A DNA stretch of 47,033 bases from CAYUWM01 sp964448395 (GCA_964448395.1 CAYUWM010000004.1:1-47033), one strand, 5' to 3'. Counted from the stretch's first letter, positions 1-8,120 are shown. Notes: generated by a model not told the origin, from the letters alone. A program made the numbers and translations.

Positions 1-76
1 TCGGGGTGAGAGGATTCGAACCTCCGACCTCTTGCACCCCATGCAAGCGCGCTAAGCCGGACTGCGCCACACCCCG
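1..76 (-). tRNA. tRNA-Pro, anticodon GGG
   Basis: On the minus strand the sequence folds as a standard cloverleaf. The acceptor stem is CGGGGTG paired with CACCCCG, with discriminator A. The D arm is GCGC/GCGC, the anticodon stem is CTTGC/GCAAG with loop ATGGGGT (anticodon GGG), and the T loop is TTCGAAT. The C1-G72 pair and G37 after GGG are typical of bacterial tRNA-Pro. The CCA end, if encoded, lies outside the window, so the 3' flank cannot be seen. Confidence 0.95.
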
Positions 77-92
77 TTTAACCAGCGGCCAC

Positions 93-121
93 ATTATATC
101 AACTTAAGGCCGACGTTGCAA
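93..121 (-). promoter_or_regulatory. Sigma70-type promoter for tRNA-Pro
   Basis: Read on the minus strand this is TTGCAA, a 17-base spacer, then a perfect TATAAT, placed 17 bases before the tRNA 5' end. The TTGCAA box is its own reverse complement and also serves the opposite promoter for fmdB. Confidence 0.75.
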
Positions 122-144
122 GACAGCTAACGAAATGCTAAAAT
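116..144 (+). promoter_or_regulatory. Sigma70-type promoter for fmdB operon
   Basis: TTGCAA, a 17-base spacer and TAAAAT lie upstream of the fmdB start. The predicted start of transcription would leave a leader of only about 17 bases without a clear Shine-Dalgarno site. The -35 hexamer is the same palindrome used by the divergent tRNA-Pro promoter. Confidence 0.6.
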
Positions 145-168
145 CAACTTGAAAGCACTTATACTTAC

Positions 169-516
169 ATGCCGACCTACGAGTACGAATGTGGTAAATG
201 CCACTGCCGCTTCGATAAGAGGCAGGGTTTCGATGAAAAGCCGATAACCGCCTGTCCCCGGTGTGATGGCGAGGCGCGCCGAGTGTTCCACGCCGTGCCC
301 ATCCTGTTTAAGGGCAGCGGCTTCTACAGCACGGACCACGGCCGGGGGTCGGCCGGCACCAGGGGCAGGGAAAAAGACGAGCGGGCCGAGAAAGAGCCGG
401 CCAAGAAGGCTGCCGAGAGCACCACTGCCAAGGAAGCAGCCAAGAAGGACGGCAACGGCAGCCATCCCGGCGAAACCAAGGAGCAGCCCCAGAGCAGCAC
501 CGCCGATAAGAAGTAG
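169..516 (+). CDS. FmdB/CxxC family zinc-ribbon protein with charged tail
   Basis: The first 45 residues are a classic FmdB-type zinc ribbon: MPTYEYECGKCHCRF followed by a second CPRC pair and the conserved GSGFYSTD near residue 49. The family is found beside many metabolic operons and its molecular role is poorly defined; regulation or metal binding is assumed. The C-terminal half (about residue 55 to 115) is a low-complexity stretch rich in K, E, A and G, probably disordered. It is the first gene of a small operon with dtd, 12 bases apart. No convincing ribosome-binding site precedes the ATG. Confidence 0.85.
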   Translation: MPTYEYECGKCHCRFDKRQGFDEKPITACPRCDGEARRVFHAVPILFKGSGFYSTDHGRGSAGTRGREKDERAEKEPAKKAAESTTAKEAAKKDGNGSHPGETKEQPQSSTADKK

Positions 517-528
517 CGGCACGATAAG

Positions 529-999
529 TTGAAGGCATTACTGCAAAGGGTGAGCAAAGCCTCGGTGAGCATCGACGGTGAGGTGGTAGGGAGCATCGGG
601 CCGGGGCTGGTGGTGCTGCTGGGCGTGTCCCGGGGGGACACCGAGCGGGACGCCCGCTACCTCGCCGAGAAGATAGTCAACCTCCGCATTTTCCCCGACA
701 GCGAAAGCAAGTTCAACCTCTCCGCCATGGACATCGGGGGCGAGGTGCTGGCGGTGAGCCAGTTCACCCTGCTCGCCGATACTAAAAAAGGTCGCCGCCC
801 CAGCTTCACCGATGCGGCGGGGCCGGAAGAGGCACAAGCCCTGTTCGAGCGGTTCCTGTCGTTCCTGCGCTCCAGCGGTCTCAAGGTGGAGTGCGGCCGC
901 TTCCAGGAGCACATGATGGTGCAGATCCACAACGACGGGCCGGTCACCGTCATGCTCGACAGCCGGGAGAAATACCCGCAGACTGGAGGAGCGCTATGA
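529..999 (+). CDS. dtd: D-aminoacyl-tRNA deacylase
   Basis: This 156-residue protein matches the usual length of DTD, which hydrolyses D-amino acids mischarged onto tRNA in the cytoplasm. It starts KALLQRVSKASVSIDG, carries the SQFTLLAD motif near residue 80 and the Gly-cisPro motif NDGPVTVMLDS near residue 137; both motifs build the chirality-checking active site. The start is a TTG 12 bases after the fmdB stop. Its TGA overlaps the ATG of the next small gene (ATGA), which suggests translational coupling. Confidence 0.95.
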   Translation: MKALLQRVSKASVSIDGEVVGSIGPGLVVLLGVSRGDTERDARYLAEKIVNLRIFPDSESKFNLSAMDIGGEVLAVSQFTLLADTKKGRRPSFTDAAGPEEAQALFERFLSFLRSSGLKVECGRFQEHMMVQIHNDGPVTVMLDSREKYPQTGGAL

Positions 1000-1184
1000 G
1001 CGACTTGGCAGTGGGTTTCGCGATAGGCATTGCAGCCGGCTTGGCCATAGGCATCACCGCCACCAGGAAAGAGAAACCGTGGTCGGAGCTAAACGATCGA
1101 GAGAAGAAATTGCGGATCGGCCTCCTGGCCGCAGGGGTAGTCCTCTTCATCGCCGGTTTAGCGGTGTTCTTCGTAGTAGACTAG
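996..1184 (+). CDS. Small two-helix membrane protein
   Basis: The 62-residue product starts at the ATG overlapping the dtd stop, with GGAGGAGC just upstream as ribosome-binding site. It has a hydrophobic, glycine/alanine-rich N-terminal helix (residues 4 to 21, with small-residue spacing), a charged middle (RKEKPWSELNDREKK) and a second membrane helix near residues 40 to 60. I do not recognise the family. Both ends are membrane segments, so it is likely a small hairpin membrane protein. It ends 9 bases from the convergent nadC gene. Confidence 0.7.
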   Translation: MSDLAVGFAIGIAAGLAIGITATRKEKPWSELNDREKKLRIGLLAAGVVLFIAGLAVFFVVD

Positions 1185-1193
1185 CCGCGCTGG

Positions 1194-2057
1194 TTATCTT
1201 TTGCCCTCCAGCTCCAGGCTCATATCCAATGCCCTGGCCGAGATGGTGATGGCCCCCACCGATATCAGATCGACGCCGGCCTCGGCAACCTCGCGCACGG
1301 TCTCCAGTCTGATGCCGCCGGACGCCTCCAGCAGGGCGCGACCCCTGGCGAACTGAACCACCTCCTTCATCTCGGCGACCGTCATGTTATCCAGCATGAT
1401 GATATCGGCACCGGCCTCCAGCGCCTCCCTGGCCTCATCGATGCTGGTCACCTCAACCTCCACATTCAGGGTGGAGCGCTGCGATGCCTGCTCCACCGCC
1501 TGTCTCAATCCGACGCCGAAGGAGCTGAGCGCCGCCAGGTGGTTGTCCTTTATCAGTATGCCGTCGCCGAGGTGCGCCCGGTGGCTCTTGCCCCCGCCGA
1601 CGCGCACCGCGTACTTCTCCAGCAGCCTCATCCCCGGCGTTGTCTTCCGCGTATCGGTGATCTGGGTCTCCAGACCCTTAACCGCCTCCACGTAGCGCGC
1701 CGTCTCGGTAGCGATGCCGCTGAGGTGGCACAGGAAGTTGAGCGCCGTGCGCTCCGCCTTGACTATGCTCGCTACCCTGCCCTCCATCCGCGCTACGATG
1801 TCGCCCTTTTTCACCCTTGCCCCGTCCTGCTTCAGCACCTCCACCTGCAGCTCAGGATCGACATGGCGGAACACCGCCTCCATCACCGCCACCCCCGCCA
1901 GCACGCCGTCCGCCTTAACCAGGATGTGCGCCCTGGCCTCCAGCCCCGCAGGGATGATCGTGTCGGTGGTGACATCGCCGGACGCCACGTCCTGCGCCAG
2001 CGCCCTCTCTACGACGTCTTCCACCATATCCCACTGGTTGACCAGAGGTTCATCCAT
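1194..2057 (-). CDS. nadC: Quinolinate phosphoribosyltransferase (nicotinate-nucleotide pyrophosphorylase)
   Basis: NadC converts quinolinate and PRPP to nicotinate mononucleotide, CO2 and PPi, the third step of de novo NAD synthesis. The 287-residue protein has family length. It shows the N-terminal EDVVERALAQDVASGDVTTD segment, the ALNFLCHLSGIAT helix, the TRKTTPGMRLLEKYAVRVGG substrate-binding motif, HLGDGILIKDNH, and the C-terminal barrel motifs IMLDNM and ASGGI. It lies downstream of nadA and nadB but has its own predicted promoter in the 85-base gap after nadB, so it may be transcribed both ways. Confidence 0.96.
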   Translation of the reverse strand: MDEPLVNQWDMVEDVVERALAQDVASGDVTTDTIIPAGLEARAHILVKADGVLAGVAVMEAVFRHVDPELQVEVLKQDGARVKKGDIVARMEGRVASIVKAERTALNFLCHLSGIATETARYVEAVKGLETQITDTRKTTPGMRLLEKYAVRVGGGKSHRAHLGDGILIKDNHLAALSSFGVGLRQAVEQASQRSTLNVEVEVTSIDEAREALEAGADIIMLDNMTVAEMKEVVQFARGRALLEASGGIRLETVREVAEAGVDLISVGAITISARALDMSLELEGKR

Positions 2058-2098
2058 AAAATACTCTCGATTTCTGATTTATCGTTATGGCGAATCTC

Positions 2099-2127
2099 AC
2101 TATACGAGTGATTTGAACAATCGTCAA
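2099..2127 (-). promoter_or_regulatory. Predicted promoter for nadC
   Basis: On the minus strand TTGACG, a 17-base spacer and TATAGT lie in the gap between nadB and nadC and predict a leader of about 35 bases. No recognisable NiaR or NrtR operator was noticed around it. Confidence 0.6.
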
Positions 2128-2142
2128 GCTGCGGAGGAGAAT

Positions 2143-3678
2143 TCAACCTGTCTTCCTGAAGACGATGTGCCTGAGCCACGCATCCAAGGGCTCGGGGAAG
2201 TCGGAGCGGTAGTGGGCGCCGCGGCTCTCCTCGCGGGCCAGCGCCGCCTCCGCCATCAGCCGCCCCACCAGCACCATGTTGCCCAGCTCGTAGGTTGAAC
2301 GGTCGGTCGGCCCCTTCAATACCGCCTGCCACGACGCCAGGGTCGATGCCGCCCGCTCCAGATGGTCACCGGAGCGCACGATGCCCACGCTGTCCCACAT
2401 CAGATTCTGGAGCGCCGCCCGGCTGAGATGCGGGGCCCTGCCCTTCGCCTTGCGCTGGCCCAGGGTGAGGCACTCCTTGTCGCTGGAATAAGGAACCACG
2501 TTCCCTTCCCGCACCCGTTCGACAATGCGCTTGGCGAAGACCACCACCTCCAGCAGCGAGTTGGATGCCAGCCGGTTGGCGCCGTGCACCCCGGTGGACG
2601 CCGCCTCGCCGGAGGCGAACAGCCCGGCGATGTTGGTCTCACCCCATTCACTGGTCTTCACCCCACCCATCATGTAGTGGGCGGCGGGAGACACCGGCAC
2701 GTATGACCTGGTTATGTCAAGGCCGTTGACATAGCAGAAGCGAAATATATGGGGGAACCGGGCGGTCACCTTTCGCGGGTTCAGGTGGGTCACATCCAGG
2801 AAGACGCGGTCGCTGCCCGTCTTCCTCATCTCGGCCACGATGCCGCGCGCCACCACGTCGCGGGGGGCCAGCTCCCCCTTCGGGTCGTAGTCGAACATGA
2901 AACGCTTCCCGTCGGCGTTGCGCAGGATTCCCCCTTCACCCCTCACCGCCTCGGAGATGAGGAACGGGGTCACACCGGGAAGGCGCAGCGCGGTGGGATG
3001 GAACTGGAAGAACTCCATATCGGTGATCTCCGCCCCGGCGTTGTAGGCCAGGGCGATGCCGTCGCCGGTAGCGATATCGGGGTTGGTGGTGAAGTTATAC
3101 AGTTGCCCCCCTCCCCCGGTCGCCAGTATCACCGCCTTGGAGCGGAACTCCTCCGTCGCACCGGTACGGATATCGAGGGACTTAACCCCCCTGGCCACGC
3201 CGTCCTCGACGATGATCTCGGTAACCAGACTGTACTCCAGGATGACGATCTCCACCAGCCGCGCCAGTCGGCTCAGCGTGGTCTCGATATGCTCCCCGGT
3301 GGCATCCCCGCCGGAGTGCAGGATGCGGGGCACGCTGTGTGCCGCCTCCCTGGTGAGTGCCACCTCACCGTCCATGGTATCGAAGTGGACCCCGAAATTG
3401 ATCAAATCGGCTATGCGGTCTGGCCCTTCATCTACCAGGATGCGCACCGCATCCTCGTCGCACAGGCCGGCCCCGGCGGCGATGGTGTCCTGATAGTGGA
3501 GCTCGGGCGAGTCGCCGACACCGATGGCGGCGGCGATGCCCCCCTGCGCGTGCTTGGTGTTGCAGTCGTTGATGCCGGCCTTGGTCAGCACCAGCACGCT
3601 CCCCTGCCCCCGCGCCAGCAGCGCGGTGTACAGCCCGGCGATGCCACTGCCCACGATGATGTAGTCGTACCGCTTCAT
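2143..3678 (-). CDS. nadB: L-aspartate oxidase
   Basis: NadB is a flavoprotein that oxidises L-aspartate to iminoaspartate, which NadA condenses with dihydroxyacetone phosphate. The 511-residue product begins MKRYDYIIVGSGIAGLYTAL, the N-terminal FAD dinucleotide fold. It continues with TKHAQGGIAAAIG, HSVPRILHSGGDATG, and the FAD/active-site segment AAHYMMGGVKTSEWG ahead of GLFASGEAASTGVHGANRL; the C-terminal helical domain follows. The chosen ATG removes a 48-residue upstream extension that only reads antisense-like sequence overlapping nadA. It lies 8 bases after nadA. Confidence 0.96.
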   Translation of the reverse strand: MKRYDYIIVGSGIAGLYTALLARGQGSVLVLTKAGINDCNTKHAQGGIAAAIGVGDSPELHYQDTIAAGAGLCDEDAVRILVDEGPDRIADLINFGVHFDTMDGEVALTREAAHSVPRILHSGGDATGEHIETTLSRLARLVEIVILEYSLVTEIIVEDGVARGVKSLDIRTGATEEFRSKAVILATGGGGQLYNFTTNPDIATGDGIALAYNAGAEITDMEFFQFHPTALRLPGVTPFLISEAVRGEGGILRNADGKRFMFDYDPKGELAPRDVVARGIVAEMRKTGSDRVFLDVTHLNPRKVTARFPHIFRFCYVNGLDITRSYVPVSPAAHYMMGGVKTSEWGETNIAGLFASGEAASTGVHGANRLASNSLLEVVVFAKRIVERVREGNVVPYSSDKECLTLGQRKAKGRAPHLSRAALQNLMWDSVGIVRSGDHLERAASTLASWQAVLKGPTDRSTYELGNMVLVGRLMAEAALAREESRGAHYRSDFPEPLDAWLRHIVFRKTG

Positions 3679-3686
3679 GGCTGCCC

Positions 3687-4610
3687 CTATGTTACCTCCA
3701 GCATGCGGTCGAGGGCAAGCTTGGCCTTCGCCCGGATATCCTCGGGCACGGTTACAGCGTTGCGCCGCTGCTCCATGGTGCGGACGACGCTCTCCAGCGT
3801 TGTCTTCTTCATATCGTGGCACACCATGCCCGCGCTGATGGGGTAGAATGCCTTGCCCGGGTTGGCCTTGCGCAGCGGGTGGAGATGTCCCACCTCGGTG
3901 CCGATAAGGAAGGCCTTAGCCTCGCTCTCCGCGGCGTAGCGGATCATCTGCGAGGTGCTGAGCGCCGCGTCCGCCTTCTCGATCACCTCCGGAGAGCACT
4001 CGGGATGCACCAGCACCACCCCGTCGGGGTGCTGCTCCCTGGCCAGATCGATGTGCCGCGGGATCAGCCGCTGGTGCGGCGGGCAGAAGCCGGGATAGAG
4101 TATCATCCGTTTGTCGGTCTTAGTCGAGATATAGTGCCCCAGATTCCAGTCGGGCACGAACAGTATCTCCGCCTGGGGCATCGCCTGCACCACCTGGAGG
4201 CCATTGGCCGAGGTGCAGCAGGCATCGCTCAACGCCTTGACCGCCGCCGAGGAGTTCACGTAGCTGACCACCGCCGCATCCGGATACCTCTCCTTCCATT
4301 CCAGCAGGGCTTCCGCGGTGATCATGTCCGCCATGGGACAGCCGGCCTCCTTCTCCGTCAGCAGCACCGTCCGCTGCGAATTGAGAATATACGCGCACTC
4401 CGCCATAAAGTGCACGCCGGCGAAGACGATGACATCGGCATCCACCTCGGTGCACCGCCGTGCCAGCTCCAGCGAGTCGCCGGTGATGTCGGCGACGTCC
4501 TGCACCTCCGGCCGCTGGTAGTTGTGGGCCACCAGCACCGCGTTAAGCGACTTCTTGAGCTCGTCAATCCTCTTTCGAGCGGCATCCGTATCGATTGTGC
4601 TATCCATCAT
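3687..4610 (-). CDS. nadA: Quinolinate synthase
   Basis: NadA is a [4Fe-4S] enzyme that makes quinolinate from iminoaspartate and dihydroxyacetone phosphate. Visible signatures are LVAHNYQRPEVQDVADITGDS, GVHFMAECAYILNS, CPMADMITAE, the CCTSAN cysteine pair, and the C-terminal GMVCHDMKKTTLESV cluster ligand. Three candidate starts are possible (4637, 4610, 4607). I chose the ATG at 4610 because the enzyme's conserved region begins just after it. The ATG at 4637 has a better ribosome-binding site (GAGGGGTGG) and cannot be excluded. The gene overlaps the preceding small gene by a few bases. Confidence 0.93.
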   Translation of the reverse strand: MMDSTIDTDAARKRIDELKKSLNAVLVAHNYQRPEVQDVADITGDSLELARRCTEVDADVIVFAGVHFMAECAYILNSQRTVLLTEKEAGCPMADMITAEALLEWKERYPDAAVVSYVNSSAAVKALSDACCTSANGLQVVQAMPQAEILFVPDWNLGHYISTKTDKRMILYPGFCPPHQRLIPRHIDLAREQHPDGVVLVHPECSPEVIEKADAALSTSQMIRYAAESEAKAFLIGTEVGHLHPLRKANPGKAFYPISAGMVCHDMKKTTLESVVRTMEQRRNAVTVPEDIRAKAKLALDRMLEVT

Positions 4611-4860
4611 CTTTAGCCGTCTTACCGTCAGACTCATCCCGACCACCCCTCACATAGGCATCGGCACAGTGCTCGCAGCAGAAAACCAGCTCCCGGCCGT
4701 CCTGCTCCATCCTGACCGGCCTATCGACTATGGTTCTCCCGCAGGCTTCGCATCTCATAGCTTTGCCCTTCCTTTTAACCCACATTTTCCTCCCCTGAGT
4801 ATAAAATATCAAGCCGAGAAGAATCACAGCGCAAACTGAGGCAAAAGTGGTATTGATCAC
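4600..4860 (-). CDS. Small membrane-anchored Cys-rich (TRASH/YHS-like) protein
   Basis: The roughly 86-residue product has one N-terminal membrane helix (VCAVILLGLIFYTQG), a basic juxtamembrane patch, then two metal-binding pairs, CEACGR and CCEHC, spaced about 25 residues apart as in TRASH/YHS-like metal-binding modules. The GTG start at 4860 shares bases with the stop of the upstream permease (GTGA); a GTG two codons earlier is an alternative. The tight coupling to a COG0701 permease suggests that it handles the same metal ion. That link is inference, and it could also be a general redox or zinc protein. Confidence 0.7.
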   Translation of the reverse strand: MINTTFASVCAVILLGLIFYTQGRKMWVKRKGKAMRCEACGRTIVDRPVRMEQDGRELVFCCEHCADAYVRGGRDESDGKTAKDDG

Positions 4861-5795
4861 AGCCACCCCACAAAGCTGAAGAGATACGCCATCGCGATGG
4901 ACAGCAGCATTATCGATATCAGGTACAACGCGACGGTTGCCTTACCCATTGACTTCCCTATTACCAGCACCGTTGACAGGTTTGTCGCCGGGCCCAGCAA
5001 CAGGAAAACCAGCCCGGCAGCGGGGTTCATCCCGCTGACGACGAGTGCGGCCACGAAGGGCACCGAAGCCGTAGAGCAGATATATATCGGCGTAGCCACC
5101 GCCGCCATTATAACCAGGGCCGACAGTCCCCCGCCGAGATATTCCCCGATGTAACTCTCAGGCACCAGGGCGGCGATTATCGCCGCCGCCGCTAGGCCGA
5201 TGAGAATCCAGTGGCCGACATCTTCCCCCATATCTATGAAGCCGTAGCGAAAGGTGGTCTTGACACGCTCCTTCAACCCGTATCCCTCGTGAGCCGCCGT
5301 CTCACCAACTGCGCAGCTCGTTTCACCGTTCCCCGGATCACAACCGCAGGCAGCCGTCCCCCGAAATGCTTCTCGCGGCCCCTCCCTCAGCAACAGGAGC
5401 GACAGCAGTCCAGTAATGATAGCGACGACGAAAGCGGCGATAATATACGCCGCGGTGAACCTCCCGCCCAGCATGCCCAGTGTGAGCAGAATCGCGGTGA
5501 CGGTAGTCGCCGGTGTAGCGATGAGGAAGGCCAGCGTCGCCGCCCGCGACGCCCCCTGCTGGTACAGCGCCATCCCGGTGGGGATAACGCCGCAGGAGCA
5601 AAGCGGCAGGGGGATACCTATCAGCGTAGCGATTAGGATCGACCGCACGTTGCCCCTGCCGACATAGCGCAGGATGACCTCCGATGGGACAAACGCCTTC
5701 AGCAGTCCGGCGAACAGAAATCCCAGCAGCAGCCACGGTGCGGCCTCCACCAGAAACTGCCAGAACTGCTCAAATATATCGACGACCCACATCAT
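4857..5795 (-). CDS. COG0701-family permease (SO_0444-type Cu/Zn efflux or ArsP-like)
   Basis: The protein has about eight membrane helices arranged as two related halves. It carries the family motif IPLPLCSCGVIPTGMAL in the first half and ATPIYICSTASVPF in the second. The central cytoplasmic loop contains a cluster of cysteines (CGCDPGNGETSC) that could bind metal. Related proteins are annotated as Cu/Zn efflux transporters or organoarsenical permeases; the substrate here is not certain. The start codon overlaps the miaB stop (TGATG). A small Cys-rich membrane protein follows immediately, consistent with metal transport. Confidence 0.8.
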   Translation of the reverse strand: MMWVVDIFEQFWQFLVEAAPWLLLGFLFAGLLKAFVPSEVILRYVGRGNVRSILIATLIGIPLPLCSCGVIPTGMALYQQGASRAATLAFLIATPATTVTAILLTLGMLGGRFTAAYIIAAFVVAIITGLLSLLLLREGPREAFRGTAACGCDPGNGETSCAVGETAAHEGYGLKERVKTTFRYGFIDMGEDVGHWILIGLAAAAIIAALVPESYIGEYLGGGLSALVIMAAVATPIYICSTASVPFVAALVVSGMNPAAGLVFLLLGPATNLSTVLVIGKSMGKATVALYLISIMLLSIAMAYLFSFVGWL

Positions 5796-7060
5796 CAAAC
5801 CACCGGTATTCCCTGCAGCGACCACGGGCCGGTGTGCGTAATCTCGATATTGACCAGCTGGCCCGTACGGTCGGCGCTATCATCGAAGAAGACCAGCTTG
5901 TCCGTCCGCGTGCGCCCCCACCATCTCCCCTTCTTCCTGCCTTCGACCAGCACCTCGACCGTCCGCCCCATGAGCTTACCATTTATCTCAGTAGCGATGC
6001 CTTCCTGGAGCTCTTCGACCGTCTTCCTGCGGCGAACCTTCTCCGCATCGGGGACGTCATCGACAAGCCTGCGGTCAGCGATAGTGCCCGTCCGCGGCGA
6101 GTAGCAGGCGACGTGAACCGTGTCGAACCTCAGCCCCCGTAACAGCTCGTAGGTCTTGCCGAACTGCTCCCCGCTCTCGCCGGGGAAGCCGACGATGACG
6201 TCGGTGCTCAGCGCTACGTGCGGGACAGCCCGGCGTACCCTCTCGACGAGCCTGATATACTGCCCGGCGGTGTAGCCCCGTCTCATCGCCTCCAGGACGC
6301 CATCGTCACCCGCCTGCACCGGGAGGCTCACATGCTCACAGACCTTGTCCAGCCGCGCCATCGCCGCTATAAGCTCATCGCTCATGTCCTTGGGATGGGA
6401 GGTAAGGAAGCGAATCCGGTCCAAGCCCTCGATCGGGTTCAGCCCCTGTAGAAGCCCGGTGAGCGAGGCATTTGTTTCCAGGTCGTGGCCATAGGAATCG
6501 ACGTTCTGCCCCAGCAGGATGACCTCACTGGTGCCGCTCTGTGCCAGCCCTTCCACCTCACCGACGACCTCGTCCATCGGGCGGCTGCGCTCCCTCCCCC
6601 TGCGATAGGGCACGATGCAGTAGGAGCAGAAGTTATCGCAGCCTTGAATTATGTTAACAAAAACGCTGATATCCGGCCTGGCCGCCACCAGCCCCGGGTC
6701 AACCCCACCCAATGCCAGCCCGCGATCTTCCAAGAAGCTAGCCAGCGCTGAGAGATCCTGCGGCTTGAAGAAGAGATCGACCTGGGGGAACCGCTTTTGC
6801 AGGCCATCGATGTCCGAGTCCACCATGCAGCCGGTGAGGGCCAGCACCCTTCCCCCTTCCCGCGACCTGAGGGATTCCAGCTTATGGACCACCTTGTCCT
6901 CAGCGCTCTGCCGCACCACGCAGCTGTTCAACAGGACGACATCCGCCCCGTCGGGACGAGGCGCAGAGTTATAGCCCATCTGCTCCAGATAGGCGGCGAT
7001 GTGCTCCGAATCGGCCTTGTTCATCTGACAGCCGATGGTCCAGATATGATAGCGGGGCAT
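5795..7060 (-). CDS. miaB: tRNA methylthiotransferase MiaB (ms2i6A37)
   Basis: MiaB is a radical-SAM enzyme with two [4Fe-4S] clusters that adds a methylthio group to i6A37 of tRNAs. The 421-residue product has the N-terminal UPF0004 domain (YHIWTIGCQMNKADSEH, NSCVVRQSA, LTGCMV give the three cluster cysteines). The radical-SAM motif CDNFCSYCIVPYRRG follows near residue 140, and a C-terminal TRAM domain begins around residue 355. The ATG has AGGAG six bases upstream, so it is preferred over the TTG one codon earlier. Related MtaB or RimO are less likely given the motif set. It heads the permease-nad gene run. Confidence 0.9.
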   Translation of the reverse strand: MPRYHIWTIGCQMNKADSEHIAAYLEQMGYNSAPRPDGADVVLLNSCVVRQSAEDKVVHKLESLRSREGGRVLALTGCMVDSDIDGLQKRFPQVDLFFKPQDLSALASFLEDRGLALGGVDPGLVAARPDISVFVNIIQGCDNFCSYCIVPYRRGRERSRPMDEVVGEVEGLAQSGTSEVILLGQNVDSYGHDLETNASLTGLLQGLNPIEGLDRIRFLTSHPKDMSDELIAAMARLDKVCEHVSLPVQAGDDGVLEAMRRGYTAGQYIRLVERVRRAVPHVALSTDVIVGFPGESGEQFGKTYELLRGLRFDTVHVACYSPRTGTIADRRLVDDVPDAEKVRRRKTVEELQEGIATEINGKLMGRTVEVLVEGRKKGRWWGRTRTDKLVFFDDSADRTGQLVNIEITHTGPWSLQGIPVV

Positions 7061-7122
7061 CAACGGCTCCTATAAACAAGATAACCCCTTACTCAGGGGC
7101 TGTCAAAACTTGGAGGCTTATA

Positions 7123-7214
7123 TGGCGGAGGGAGAGGGATTCGAACCCTCGACCCCAATTACTCAGGGTAACCGCTTAGCAGGCGGCCGCACTAGACCAC
7201 TATGCGATCCCTCC
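7123..7214 (-). tRNA. tRNA-Ser, anticodon GCU
   Basis: On the minus strand the acceptor stem GGAGGGA pairs with TCCCTCC, followed by discriminator G and an encoded CCA. The anticodon arm CCGCCTGCTAAGCGG exposes GCT. A long variable arm (TTACCCTGAGTAATTGGG region) marks it as a class II tRNA, and the T loop is TTCGAAT. Confidence 0.95.
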
Positions 7215-7221
7215 CTCCGCC

Positions 7222-7250
7222 AATATAGCATAAGAATAGCCTTTTTTCAA
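7222..7250 (-). promoter_or_regulatory. Predicted promoter for tRNA-Ser
   Basis: On the minus strand TTGAAA, a 17-base spacer and TATATT end 7 bases before the mature tRNA 5' end, so the primary transcript would carry almost no leader. Confidence 0.65.
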
Positions 7251-7255
7251 CGATG

Positions 7256-7284
7256 TTGCCTCGACCCCTTCCCTATGCTATACT
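7256..7284 (+). promoter_or_regulatory. Predicted promoter for the rpsB operon
   Basis: TTGCCT, a 17-base spacer and TATACT lie about 47 bases before rpsB. It diverges back to back from the tRNA-Ser promoter; the two -35 boxes are 5 bases apart. Confidence 0.65.
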
Positions 7285-7330
7285 AAGCTGTGCTTTATTA
7301 CGCACTATATAATCGCTAAAAAGGGGGAGC

Positions 7331-8119
7331 ATGGAAGAGGAAAGGACAGAAACAGAGGAGGTATCCATCAAGTCTCTGCTGGCAGCGGGCGCTCACTTCG
7401 GTCATCAGACCAGCCGCTGGAACCCGCGGATGAAGAAGTACATCTTCACCGCCAGAAACGGGATCCACATTATCGACCTGGAGCAAACCTCTGCCTTGTT
7501 GAATAAAGCCTACGAGTATGTCCGCGACCTTGTCGCCAAGGGCGAAAACATCATCTTCGTCGGCACCAAGAAGCAGGCCAAGGAAGCAGTGGAGGAGGAG
7601 GCCAGGCGCTGCGGTATGCCCTATGTGAACCAGCGCTGGCTGGGGGGGATGCTCACCAACTTCAACACCATCCAGTCCAGGATCGACTATCTGGTACGGC
7701 TGGAGGACCGCAAGATGAGGGGCGAGTTCGCATTCCTGCCCAAGAAGGAGGCCATGAAACTGGGGAAGGAAATCGAGCGCCTCAACCGGCAAATGGGCGG
7801 CTTCAAAGAGATGATCAAGTTCCCCGGGGCGGTCTTCATCATCGACCCGGCGAAGGAGAGGATAGCGGTCACCGAGTCGAGGCACACCGGGGTGCCCATC
7901 GTCGCCATGGTGGATACCAACTGCAACCCCAATGAGATAGACTACCCGATACCCTCCAACGATGATGCTGTAAGGACGGTTAGACTGATATGCGCCCGCA
8001 TGGCGGAAGCGGTAATCGAAGGCAGAGAAGCCCATGAACTGTCGGAGATGGTATCCCAGGAAGCGGAGACCCCCGAATTCCTCGAATCGCTATCTTTCAG
8101 CCCGGAAGGTGAGGAATAA
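7331..8119 (+). CDS. rpsB: 30S ribosomal protein S2
   Basis: This is a component of the small ribosomal subunit. The 262-residue protein shows family hallmarks: LLAAGAHFGHQTSRWNPRM near the N terminus, YIFTARNGIHIIDLEQT, the FVGTKKQAKEAVEEEA segment, RWLGGMLTNF, and VDTNCNPNEIDYPIPSNDDA near residue 200. The C-terminal tail is acidic. A ribosome-binding site (GGGGGAG) precedes the ATG. It is the first gene of a long operon and is followed one base later by tsf, the usual partner. Confidence 0.98.
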   Translation: MEEERTETEEVSIKSLLAAGAHFGHQTSRWNPRMKKYIFTARNGIHIIDLEQTSALLNKAYEYVRDLVAKGENIIFVGTKKQAKEAVEEEARRCGMPYVNQRWLGGMLTNFNTIQSRIDYLVRLEDRKMRGEFAFLPKKEAMKLGKEIERLNRQMGGFKEMIKFPGAVFIIDPAKERIAVTESRHTGVPIVAMVDTNCNPNEIDYPIPSNDDAVRTVRLICARMAEAVIEGREAHELSEMVSQEAETPEFLESLSFSPEGEE

Positions 8120-8120
8120 C

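Noticed and set aside
7089..7168. A 10-base repeat TTACTCAGGG at 7089 and 7159 next to tRNA-Ser as a possible att remnant
   Set aside because: It is too short, it lies in the variable arm and not at the tRNA 3' end, and no integrase or foreign DNA lies between the copies.
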